This document shows, piece after piece, positions 17,255 to 23,348 of a DNA stretch of 26,100 nt; the first letter of the stretch is position 1; each line of letters starts with the position of its first letter. The stretch is from Bacteroidales bacterium. Lineage in GTDB: Bacteria; Bacteroidota; Bacteroidia; Bacteroidales; F082. Made by a program: the position numbers and the translations under genes. Location of the stretch: contig JAFRRE010000162.1 in assembly GCA_017428285.1 (NCBI GenBank), positions 1 through 26,100 on the forward strand. The letters are read 5' to 3'. The notes below the pieces were generated by a model that had not been told where the DNA came from, searched no databases, and was given only the letters and a program-made list of their open reading frames with translations.

Positions 17255-18996
17255 TGACCTCGAAGGCTTCCATACGACCCTATCTGAATCAAGCCTACTT
17301 GTTGGGTTTGCTGATGGTGGCGGTGGGACTCACGCTGTCGCCCTTCTTGATGGGCATGTCGCAGTTTTGGCTTGTCATCGTCTGGTTCGTTGATGCCCTT
17401 ACTCCCCCTTTTAAGGGGGGCGGGGGGATAAAAACAAAAATTTCCCGCTTCTTCCACAACAAAGCCGCCGTCCTCATGGTTGCTTTCTACCTCATGCATG
17501 TTGTTGGTCTGCTCTGGACTTCCGATTTCCAGTATGCCCTGAAAGATCTTCGTGTAAAGTTGCCCATTTTGGTCATGCCTTTTGTGCTGTCGAGCATGGA
17601 ACCGCTTGACCGCAAGCGTTTTAACATAGTAGTGCTCATCTATGTGCTTTCGGTGTTTATCGCCACGCAGTTCAGTTTCATTCGTTACGTGCAGCACAAC
17701 TATGAGGATGTCCGCGAGATTTCCCATTTCATCAGCCACATTCGCTTTTGCCTCAACATTGTCTTCTGCATCGCCATTATTGGATGGTACCTTTATCATC
17801 GGGGTGTTTCGACTCCTTCGACAAACTCAGGGACCGCAGGCTCAACGACCCTTGGTAAGCAGGCCCCTGAGCTTGTCGAAGGGCCGTCCTCAAAGGCAAT
17901 CATCGAAAGGCCGTCTCAAGTAAAATATCCAGTTCCAGCCTTTGGCGTTAAAAGAGCCATTGACCGTTTCTTGCAATGGTTCCTTCTGCTATGGTTCATC
18001 TATCAAATCTACATCTTTGAATCCTTGTCGGGCTATGTCATACTGGCAGCTGTTGTCATCGCTTCAGCTGTTTATGCTTTCCTGCAATGGAAAAAGGGTA
18101 GGGGATGGCGCATTGCCATTGGGCTCTTTGCTGTCGGTGCAATAGCGGCTCTTGTGGTAGTAGTGATGTCTGTCGTCAAACCTTTGATAGAGGTGAAACC
18201 TGTGGATTTCAGCACTTTGGAGAAGAAAACCGCTCAAGGCAATTATTATTGGCACGATACGATTTGCTTTCCTGTAGAGGATGGCAAGTATGTGGGGCTG
18301 TATTTTAATCGTAACGAATTGCGTGAGGCATGGTCTATGCGCAGCGACATGCCTTTGGAAGGTACAACGGCAAGTGGCGAAAACCTTGAGACAACTTTGG
18401 CGCGTTATCTTACCTCCAAAGACCTTCGCAAGGATGCCGAAGGCGTTATGGCCTTGACCGATGAAGACATCCGAAATATAGAGCAGGGTGTAGCCAACTA
18501 CAACAACTGGAAACATCCTGGAATTCATGCCCGCCTTTCTTCGACGCTGTTCGAGTATAACCTTTATCGCCGTTTCAACAACCCCAACGGTGGATCTTTG
18601 GCGCAGCGCATTGAGTTTACAAGGGCCTCGCTCCATATCATCAAACAGTATCCTTGGTTCGGTGTGGGTACGGGTGATGTGCCTCAGGCTTTTGCCCAGA
18701 CCTATGATGAGATTCATTCTCCGTTGAAAGAGGAATTCCGTTTCCGAGCCCACAATCAGTATCTTGCCATAGCGGTGGCTTTCGGCATAGTGGGTTTAGT
18801 GTTTTTCCTGTTCGTGCTCCTCTATCCTTGGCTTTCATCGAAGCGTAACCACACTTATCTGTTTATGGTGTTTCTCACCATCATGTTGCTTTCGATGTTT
18901 CCCGAGGACACTTTGGAGACCCAAGCAGGTGCCACGTTGTTTGCCTTTTTTGTGTCTTTGCTGCTGTTTGCCAGCCCTGTTTCCCGTCAAAAATAG
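17254..18996 (+). CDS. O-antigen ligase / Wzy-type polymerase-like membrane protein
   Basis: A 580-aa polytopic membrane protein. The start is the ATG at 17254, which overlaps the S41 stop; a GTG at 17251 is a less likely alternative. About ten hydrophobic segments surround a large periplasmic loop (about 305-465), and the Wzy_C/WaaL hallmark YPWFGVGTGDVPQAFAQTYD with RAHNQYLAIAVAFGIVGLVF follows. Members join O-antigen or capsule chains to lipid A core or polymerise repeat units. Two parts of the coding region are palindromic-repeat sequence: residues 50-58 (TPPFKGGGG) and about 188-210 (ending APELVEGP). Both lie in hydrophilic loops between helices, which probably explains why they are tolerated. 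Ligase versus polymerase cannot be settled here. Confidence 0.85.
   Translation: MTSKASIRPYLNQAYLLGLLMVAVGLTLSPFLMGMSQFWLVIVWFVDALTPPFKGGGGIKTKISRFFHNKAAVLMVAFYLMHVVGLLWTSDFQYALKDLRVKLPILVMPFVLSSMEPLDRKRFNIVVLIYVLSVFIATQFSFIRYVQHNYEDVREISHFISHIRFCLNIVFCIAIIGWYLYHRGVSTPSTNSGTAGSTTLGKQAPELVEGPSSKAIIERPSQVKYPVPAFGVKRAIDRFLQWFLLLWFIYQIYIFESLSGYVILAAVVIASAVYAFLQWKKGRGWRIAIGLFAVGAIAALVVVVMSVVKPLIEVKPVDFSTLEKKTAQGNYYWHDTICFPVEDGKYVGLYFNRNELREAWSMRSDMPLEGTTASGENLETTLARYLTSKDLRKDAEGVMALTDEDIRNIEQGVANYNNWKHPGIHARLSSTLFEYNLYRRFNNPNGGSLAQRIEFTRASLHIIKQYPWFGVGTGDVPQAFAQTYDEIHSPLKEEFRFRAHNQYLAIAVAFGIVGLVFFLFVLLYPWLSSKRNHTYLFMVFLTIMLLSMFPEDTLETQAGATLFAFFVSLLLFASPVSRQK
17404..17420. repeat. Short palindrome inside the O-antigen ligase gene
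   Basis: CCCCCTTTTAAGGGGGG is a GC-rich palindrome read in frame as part of TPPFKGGGG (residues 50-58). This resembles the dispersed CCCCCTTT/AAGGGGG repeat found in many Bacteroidetes and cyanobacterial genomes, here kept in frame in a predicted cytoplasmic or periplasmic loop. Confidence 0.6.
17815..17882. repeat. In-frame palindromic repeat inside the O-antigen ligase gene
   Basis: CCTTCGACAAACTCAGGG (17815-17832) is the inverted copy, with one mismatch, of CCCTGAGCTTGTCGAAGG (17865-17882). The right arm translates as PELVEG, the usual protein signature of this dispersed palindrome. The insertion encodes about 23 residues rich in Ser, Thr, Gly and Pro (about 188-210) and keeps the reading frame open. 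Confidence 0.85.
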
Positions 18997-19116
18997 ATTC
19001 CCTTCGGGAATGGCGTAATTAATTCTGTGTTTTGTGGCGGCAGGATAAACTTACGCATTGTAAACGAAATAAGCCGCCGCTAATTAAAAACTTGCTATTC
19101 CATTCCCGAAGGGAAT
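18997..19116. repeat. About 125-bp palindromic element, copy 2
   Basis: ATTCCCTTCGGGAATGG at 18997-19013 and its exact reverse complement at 19100-19116 form perfect 17-bp ends. An inner inverted repeat GGCGGC (19036-19041) and GCCGCC (19073-19078) matches the plan of copy 1 at 15444-15572. It begins directly after the stop codon of the O-antigen ligase gene. No reading frame is visible inside. Confidence 0.88.
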
Positions 19117-19193
19117 CCCTTTCGAACAACTATCCTTCTATGAGAGATTAGTGTTAGATTTGCTTTGAAATTCTATAATTCAAAAGTTTTCTT

Positions 19194-19201
19194 TATCTTT
19201 G
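19194..19201 (+). promoter_or_regulatory. -7 promoter element TATCTTTG of the cytidine deaminase gene
   Basis: An exact TAnnTTTG match, 20 bp before the ATG at 19222. It lies inside a longer open frame that starts at 19165, and for this reason I reject that upstream start. Confidence 0.7.
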
Positions 19202-19221
19202 CGGCAACAATACCAACAATC

Positions 19222-19704
19222 ATGAGGAAAGAACAATTTGTCTGCCCCTATGAGGTATATGACACAATAGAAGAGCTGCCGCAGCAGGATGCCGAGTTGA
19301 TGCGTCGTGCCCACGAGGCGGCTCGCAATGCATACGCGCCTTATTCCAAGTTCAATGTGGGTGCCGCCTTACGATTGGCCAACGGAGCCATCGTGTTGGG
19401 TAACAATGTCGAAAATGCAGCCTATCCAAGCGGTCTCTGCGCCGAGAGGGTGGCGATGTTTGCTGCCATGGCACAATATCCAGGCGTTCCTTTTGAGGCT
19501 TTGGCGGTGACGGCGTGGTCGGCTTTCAAGAGCATCGAGGAACCTGTCGCCCCTTGCGGGGCTTGTCGCCAGGTGATGGTGGAGGTGGAGCAGGTGTCGA
19601 AACAGCCTCTGCGTGTGCTTTGCCAAGGCGACACAGGACCCATCATGGTCTTCGACGGCGTTGAGTCGCTGATGCCGTTCATCTTCTTGGACAAGTTTCT
19701 TTAA
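19222..19704 (+). CDS. cdd: Cytidine deaminase
   Basis: Zinc-dependent cytidine deaminase (160 aa), which converts cytidine or deoxycytidine to uridine in pyrimidine salvage. The start at 19222 (MRKEQFVCPY) is chosen because the longer frame would include the promoter. Motifs: YSKFNVGAAL substrate-binding segment (41-50), NNVENAAYPSGLCAERVAMF (61-80) with zinc ligand Cys73 and catalytic Glu75, and PCGACRQ with zinc ligands Cys112 and Cys115. The three-Cys zinc site marks the tetrameric class. It is convergent with the CPBP gene, and the two stop codons overlap in the sequence TTAA (19701-19704). Confidence 0.95.
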   Translation: MRKEQFVCPYEVYDTIEELPQQDAELMRRAHEAARNAYAPYSKFNVGAALRLANGAIVLGNNVENAAYPSGLCAERVAMFAAMAQYPGVPFEALAVTAWSAFKSIEEPVAPCGACRQVMVEVEQVSKQPLRVLCQGDTGPIMVFDGVESLMPFIFLDKFL

Positions 19705-20597
19705 TCGTTTTCCGTAGGGGGAACTATGGGAGCGGCCTCTATGGGGCGCTTGGGCTGAGCCTTTTTCCAACTCCATATGATGAGTCCAATCGTAATCATC
19801 GCGCTGACCGCGATAATCAGTACATTTTGCGTTTCCCCAAAACTTTCTGCGTCTTCAAGCATCCCTATGTTGTCTAGATAATAGAGGACAACGGTCGCAC
19901 CATTGTTGACAAAGTGCATCAACATACAGGTCCATAGCGAGTTGGTGATGTAGAACATATAACCTAACAACATTCCGAGAAACATTCTGGGCAAGAACCC
20001 GTAGAACTGGAAATGGATAAAGGAGAAGATGGCCGCCGAAAGGATGATGGCGACATGCGGGTTCATCTTTCGCGTCAGCGACTGCTGCAATACGCCTCTG
20101 AATGTCAGTTCTTCACCCACGGCAGGTATCAATGCAATGATGACCAAGTTGAACAACATTCCGCCGAAGGTGTCGACATTCAGCATTTTTTCGGTAGCGG
20201 CTTGTGCCGTCTCTTCCAAGGCTTTCATATACTCCTCAAGCTTGGCAAACGCGCCCCCAAGGTTCATGCTTTCGTTCCAAGTGGTCAGGCTGGTGGTGAC
20301 GGGTATGGAAACGAACATTACGGCCACACCTATAAATATAAGCCACCACGGCGGAGTGAGTTTGCGGAGACCCAAGTCGTGCATTTGGTGCTCTTTGCGT
20401 GTGATGAAATAATACACGATGGGTGGCACCACGAACATGAAAATGGAACTGATGCCTTGACCGATTTTCATTCCTGTATCGCCTACAAAAATGAATATGG
20501 CTGATGCTGCAACTCCTATCAGACCGCTAATCAATAAGATAACCAAAAAGAGGAGAATTCTTACCATTCCCGAAGATTGTTTCAAGTTGTCTGTCAT
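19701..20597 (-). CDS. CPBP family intramembrane metalloprotease
   Basis: Polytopic membrane protein of the CPBP (Abi/CAAX protease-like) family, 298 aa. The start is the ATG at 20597 (MTDNLKQSSG). An open frame extends upstream to 20732, but that part is translated repeat and promoter and includes the telltale RCFDFAQQPRAQG, so I reject it. About eight hydrophobic segments are present. Family motifs are GEELTFRGVLQQ (Glu162, Glu163, Arg167), FSFIHF (Phe191, His195) and MHFVNN (His228, Asn232), the predicted metal-binding active site. The Pro-rich C-terminal tail is soluble. Substrates of bacterial members are mostly unknown, with bacteriocin immunity and prenyl-protein processing as known roles. 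Confidence 0.9.
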   Translation of the reverse strand: MTDNLKQSSGMVRILLFLVILLISGLIGVAASAIFIFVGDTGMKIGQGISSIFMFVVPPIVYYFITRKEHQMHDLGLRKLTPPWWLIFIGVAVMFVSIPVTTSLTTWNESMNLGGAFAKLEEYMKALEETAQAATEKMLNVDTFGGMLFNLVIIALIPAVGEELTFRGVLQQSLTRKMNPHVAIILSAAIFSFIHFQFYGFLPRMFLGMLLGYMFYITNSLWTCMLMHFVNNGATVVLYYLDNIGMLEDAESFGETQNVLIIAVSAMITIGLIIWSWKKAQPKRPIEAAPIVPPTEND

Positions 20598-20615
20598 AAG
20601 CAGTTTATTTTGCTG

Positions 20616-20623
20616 CAAAGATA
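20616..20623 (-). promoter_or_regulatory. -7 promoter element TATCTTTG of the CPBP gene
   Basis: The minus strand reads TATCTTTG, 18 bp before the chosen ATG at 20597. It supports that start against the longer frame. It is divergent from and almost touching the plus-strand element at 20633-20640. Confidence 0.7.
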
Positions 20624-20632
20624 CACTTTTTG

Positions 20633-20640
20633 TAATTTTG
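20633..20640 (+). promoter_or_regulatory. -7 promoter element TAATTTTG of the dus gene
   Basis: TAATTTTG matches TAnnTTTG and lies 84 bp upstream of the dus ATG (20725). A palindromic repeat at 20656-20703 lies between promoter and gene, so the dus leader RNA probably contains that hairpin. Confidence 0.6.
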
Positions 20641-20655
20641 CAACGAAAAAGCAAA

Positions 20656-20703
20656 GGCCCCTGAGCCCGAGGTTGCTGAGCAAAGTCGAAGCATCGAAGG
20701 GCC
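20656..20703. repeat. Palindromic repeat in the dus 5' leader
   Basis: The ends GGCCC (20656-20660) and GGGCC (20699-20703) are inverted, and a central TTGCT-G-AGCAA palindrome lies at 20673-20683. The text CCCTGAG...TCGAAGGG relates it to the PELVEG-type repeat inside the O-antigen ligase gene at 17815-17882. On the minus strand it gives the typical CFDFAQQPR translation. Confidence 0.75.
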
Positions 20704-20724
20704 GATTTAAATAGAAATACCTCA

Positions 20725-21705
20725 ATGTACAAACTCGCTCACCTCGAATTCGATCATTATCCATTACTCCTCGCGCCTATGGAGGATGTCTCCGACCCAC
20801 CGTTCCGCTATGTCTGCAAGATGTTTGGTGCCGATGTGGTTTATTCGGAGTTCATCTCCGCCGACGGCCTCATCCGCGATTCGGTGAAGAGTATCAAGAA
20901 GCTGGATTTCGAGGAATTTGAGCGTCCCGTTGGCATTCAAATCTTCGGCAATGCCGTAGAGCCTATGGTGGAAGCGGCGCGTTATGCTGAGAGCGCCCAT
21001 CCCGACATTATCGACATCAATTTCGGTTGCCCGGTGAAGAAGGTGGCTTCGAAAGGCGCGGGCTCAGGTATCATGAACGACATCCCCAAGATGGTGGCCA
21101 TCACCAAGGCCGTGGTGGAGGCAGTGAAGACACCTGTGACGGTGAAGACTCGCTTAGGCTACGACAGCGAGCACCGTGAAATTGTCGACATTGCCGAACG
21201 CCTGCAAGATGTGGGCATCGCTGCCCTGACCATCCATGGCCGCCTGCGCACCACCAAATACAGCGAGCCCGCCGACTGGACCCTCATCGGAGCGGTGAAA
21301 AACAATTCGCGTATGCACATTCCCATCATCGGCAATGGCGATGTGGTGGATGGACCATCAGCGAAGTATTACAAGGACACTTTTGGTGTGGATGGTTTGA
21401 TGATTGGCCGCGCTACTTATGGTAATCCATGGATTTTCAGCCAGGTTCGACATTATTTGGAGACAGGAGAGCAATTACCTTCGCCAGATGTGGCAGAACG
21501 CGTACGAGTGAGTAAAATTCATTTGCAGCGTTCCATCGAGTGGAAAGGAGAGCATATCGCATTGTTAGAGATTCGCAAACATTGGTCAGCTTATTTTAAG
21601 GGTTTACCGAATTTCAAGCCGTTCAAGTTAAGGCTAATGGAAACTATGTCGGTAAGTGAAGTTTTTGCTATTTTGGATGATATCTGTGTCTACTATGGCC
21701 AATGA
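20725..21705 (+). CDS. dus: tRNA-dihydrouridine synthase (DusB-like)
   Basis: Flavin-dependent enzyme (326 aa) that reduces uridine to dihydrouridine in the tRNA D-loop. The TIM barrel starts LLAPMEDVSDPPFRYVCKMF. The catalytic cysteine is Cys102 in DINFGCPVKKVASKGAGSG. The FMN-binding segments are IPIIGNGDVVDG and GVDGLMIGRATYGNPWIF. The helical C-terminal domain is normal in length. The last four codons (YYGQ) and the stop TGA fall within the palindromic repeat that begins at 21692, so the original C-terminus may have been altered. It has its own promoter with an unusual repeat-containing leader. DusB rather than DusA or DusC is likely, but not certain. Confidence 0.93.
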   Translation: MYKLAHLEFDHYPLLLAPMEDVSDPPFRYVCKMFGADVVYSEFISADGLIRDSVKSIKKLDFEEFERPVGIQIFGNAVEPMVEAARYAESAHPDIIDINFGCPVKKVASKGAGSGIMNDIPKMVAITKAVVEAVKTPVTVKTRLGYDSEHREIVDIAERLQDVGIAALTIHGRLRTTKYSEPADWTLIGAVKNNSRMHIPIIGNGDVVDGPSAKYYKDTFGVDGLMIGRATYGNPWIFSQVRHYLETGEQLPSPDVAERVRVSKIHLQRSIEWKGEHIALLEIRKHWSAYFKGLPNFKPFKLRLMETMSVSEVFAILDDICVYYGQ

Positions 21706-21796
21706 CTATGGCTTTTGGCCACTGGTCAATAGGTTTATGGCTTTTGGGCTTTTATTATGCTTGTTTTTATTGTAAACTTTTAAAATATAACTAATT

Positions 21797-22153
21797 ATGA
21801 GAAACTTTAGAAATTATGATGTTTGGAATGCTGGAGTAGAATTCTCCGTACATGTCTATGAATTAACAGAAAAATTCCCGAGAAAAGAATTGTATGCACT
21901 TTGTGATCAGCTTCAAAGAGCTTCTGTGTCAATACCATCTAATATTGCTGAAGGATGCTCAAGAAGATCTCAAAATGAATTTGCACATTACCTTGAGATT
22001 TCACTAGGCTCCTCATATGAGGTTGAAACTCAAATGGAAATTGCTCTCAAATTGAAATATGTGACCAAAGAGCAGTACGAAAGCATTATTGAAGAGGTTC
22101 AATCTATAGAGAAAAGATTGACTAGTTTAATCAATACTGTTCGACCCGAATAA
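21797..22153 (+). CDS. Four-helix-bundle protein (S23 / 23S rRNA intervening-sequence type)
   Basis: A 118-aa helical protein of the S23/IVS family (TIGR02436 type). The family hallmarks are FRNYDVWNAGVEFSVHVYEL near the N-terminus, FPRKELYALCDQLQRASVSI, then PSNIAEGCSRRSQNEFAHYL and EISLGSSYEVETQMEIAL. Members form a pentameric, positively charged four-helix bundle. They are encoded inside intervening sequences of some 23S rRNA genes or in intergenic elements, and the related Avd protein acts with diversity-generating reverse transcriptases. No rRNA or reverse transcriptase is here. The gene is AT-rich compared with its neighbours, and seven of its eight Arg codons are AGA, while the neighbours favour CGT and CGC. 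Both facts point to acquisition. Its role is unknown. Confidence 0.88.
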   Translation: MRNFRNYDVWNAGVEFSVHVYELTEKFPRKELYALCDQLQRASVSIPSNIAEGCSRRSQNEFAHYLEISLGSSYEVETQMEIALKLKYVTKEQYESIIEEVQSIEKRLTSLINTVRPE

Positions 22154-22280
22154 CTATGGCCTAACTATGGCTGATGGCTCCGCACAATGACCTGCTTTTA
22201 CAACGGTAATAGCTTCTTACATCAGTAAAAGCTTCCATTCCGTCAAAGTGGTCATAGTCATAGGCCATAAGCCATAGTCA
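22153..22280. repeat. Right-hand repeat arm of the four-helix-bundle element
   Basis: Starts with ACTATGGCCTAACTATGGCT at the stop codon of the four-helix-bundle gene and ends with the palindromic core at 22251-22280. The terminal 29 bp match the right arm at 6031-6059 almost exactly. On the minus strand its first three bases, TGA, are the stop codon of the HAD phosphatase gene. The 70 bp in between contain no obvious gene. Confidence 0.75.
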
Positions 22281-22922
22281 AATAACCCCTTCCTTCAAAA
22301 CCCCTTTCTCAAACAAGTTGCGCACCAATTCCTCTCGGCTGATATGATATGTGTTGATGCCCAATGACTTGGCAACTTTGATATTGACTTCCGTGTCATC
22401 AATGAATAAGGTCTCTTCAGGCAATAGTCCTTCATGGTCAAGAATCAGTACAAAGAAGCGCGGGTCGGGTTTTTCCAAGTGTTCGGCAAAAGAGAAATAC
22501 GACTTGTTGAACAGTTCATCAAACTCATTGTAGCCAAAGCGCAGCTGCAAGTCCCTGACATACAAATCGTAATGGATTACATTCGAGTTGCTCATCAAGA
22601 AAATCTTGTAGTGTTTTCTGATTTGTTCCAGGGCGGCGATGCGTTCGCGGGGAATGTCCAAGAGCATGGCGTTCCAGATGGCATCAAACCTTTTGTCGGT
22701 CATTTTCTCTAGACCAAGGAGGGCTTTGGTTTTTTTGCGGAAGGTGGGGGCGGTATAGATGCCAGTGTCGAATTTGCTCATGATGTCTATAAACTCCTTG
22801 GAATGAGCAAGTTCAGAAGTACTGATGCCCATTTTTTCAAGTTCTTTATAAACAATGCTTTCGTCAATGTCGAGGATCACGCCGCCGAGGTCAAAGATGA
22901 TATTCTTGATTTTTGCGCTCAT
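22278..22922 (-). CDS. HAD-superfamily phosphatase (YihX-like)
   Basis: A cytoplasmic hydrolase of 214 aa in HAD subfamily IA. Motif I is NIIFDLGGVILDID with nucleophile Asp11; as in YihX-like enzymes, Gly occupies the position two residues later. Motif II is FLMSNSN, motif III is the Lys in LEKPDPRFF, and motif IV is ETLFIDDTEVNIKVAKSLGI with the acidic pair. The helical cap lies between motifs I and II. YihX acts on alpha-glucose 1-phosphate, but specificity cannot be transferred here. The stop TGA is the end of the palindromic repeat. The gene lies opposite to the tRNA gene across a 101-bp gap, with only a weak -7 match (CAATTTTG). Confidence 0.9.
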   Translation of the reverse strand: MSAKIKNIIFDLGGVILDIDESIVYKELEKMGISTSELAHSKEFIDIMSKFDTGIYTAPTFRKKTKALLGLEKMTDKRFDAIWNAMLLDIPRERIAALEQIRKHYKIFLMSNSNVIHYDLYVRDLQLRFGYNEFDELFNKSYFSFAEHLEKPDPRFFVLILDHEGLLPEETLFIDDTEVNIKVAKSLGINTYHISREELVRNLFEKGVLKEGVI

Positions 22923-22959
22923 TTTTGAGAAAATTTCAGTCTAATTCGGTGCAAAATTG

Positions 22960-22967
22960 TAAATTTG
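22960..22967 (+). promoter_or_regulatory. -7 promoter element TAAATTTG of the tRNA gene
   Basis: TAAATTTG matches TAnnTTTG and lies 56 bp before the mature tRNA start at 23024. It would give a 5' leader of about 50 nt, to be removed by RNase P. Confidence 0.55.
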
Positions 22968-23023
22968 CAGCGCAAAAAGCAAGAAAAAAGGCGGAAATCT
23001 TCGTTTTGTCCTTGTTTTTTTGC

Positions 23024-23097
23024 GGTCCCATAGCGCAGTTGGTTAGAGCAACTGACTCATAATCAGTAGGTCCTAGGTTCAAGCCCTAGTGGGACCA
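23024..23097 (+). tRNA. tRNA with CAT anticodon (Met, or Ile2 after lysidine modification)
   Basis: A 74-nt cloverleaf. Acceptor GGTCCCA (23024-23030) pairs with TGGGACC (23090-23096), with discriminator A at 23097. The anticodon arm ACTGA-CTCATAA-TCAGT contains anticodon CAT at positions 34-36. The T arm is CTAGG-TTCAAGC-CCTAG. The 3' CCA is not encoded. CAT in this class can be elongator Met or the Ile tRNA whose C34 becomes lysidine. The C-G pairs in the middle of the acceptor stem resemble Ile2, but I cannot settle it by eye. An intrinsic terminator follows closely. Confidence 0.92.
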
Positions 23098-23105
23098 CTT
23101 TTTAA

Positions 23106-23145
23106 CCCCCTATCTTGCTGATTTTCAGGATAGGGGATTTCTTTT
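23106..23145 (+). terminator. Intrinsic terminator after the tRNA gene
   Basis: CCCCTATC at 23107-23114 pairs with GATAGGGG at 23129-23136, followed by ATTTCTTTT. This 8-bp stem with a T-rich tail starts 10 bp after the tRNA and fits termination of its transcript. Confidence 0.75.
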
Positions 23146-23206
23146 GCACTATAGTTGCACTTTTGGTCTTTCTGGGGTATTGTATTTCAGTAAATTATAA
23201 AGACGC

Positions 23207-23270
23207 AAAAAAAGGGTCGACATCATCACGACGGCGACCCAGTTACGATAAATTTATTCCTTACGGAACG
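23207..23270 (-). ncRNA. Candidate small RNA with own promoter and terminator
   Basis: On the minus strand a -7 element TATCTTTG (23281-23274) is followed about 35 bp later by the stem GGGTCG (23240-23235) and CGACCC (23219-23214) and a run of seven T (23213-23207). This would make an RNA of about 60 nt. A small TTCC-GTAA-GGAA hairpin lies near its 5' end. No reading frame of use fits inside. It may be a small RNA, or a leftover promoter and terminator pair of a lost gene. Confidence 0.4.
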
Positions 23271-23273
23271 GTG

Positions 23274-23281
23274 CAAAGATA
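23274..23281 (-). promoter_or_regulatory. -7 promoter element TATCTTTG ahead of the candidate small RNA
   Basis: An exact TAnnTTTG match on the minus strand, extended to GTATCTTTGC. There is no gene at the expected distance other than the short terminator-ended unit at 23207-23270. A clear -33 element is not seen. Confidence 0.5.
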
Positions 23282-23348
23282 CACATTATTCAGATGAGCT
23301 TCTCTAATTCCCGCTTTTTTTCTTGAATGGGTGCCTGACTGGCTGACG

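Larger units (their letters stand above)
21692..22280. mobile_element. Candidate element: four-helix-bundle gene between inverted palindromic repeats
   Basis: A 589-bp unit between two convergent housekeeping genes. The inner ends are an 18-bp inverted repeat with one mismatch: TGACTATGGCTTTTGGCC at 21703-21720 and the reverse complement of 22263-22280. Further copies of the core ACTATGGC occur at 21692, 22153 and 22164. Only one gene, a four-helix-bundle protein, lies inside. The same repeat without the gene is present at 5981-6060. No transposase or known target-site duplication is visible, so mobility is inferred only from the repeat and from the different codon use of the gene. Confidence 0.6.

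Noticed and set aside
18064..18753. 229-aa minus-strand open frame
   Set aside because: Antisense to the O-antigen ligase gene, whose frame contains the Wzy_C motif.
19165..19221. Upstream start for cytidine deaminase
   Set aside because: The extension covers the TATCTTTG promoter element and is not family-like; the start at 19222 is normal.
20598..20732. N-terminal extension of the CPBP protein by 45 residues
   Set aside because: It consists of palindromic repeat translation (CFDFAQQPRAQG) and would run through the -7 promoter element at 20616-20623.
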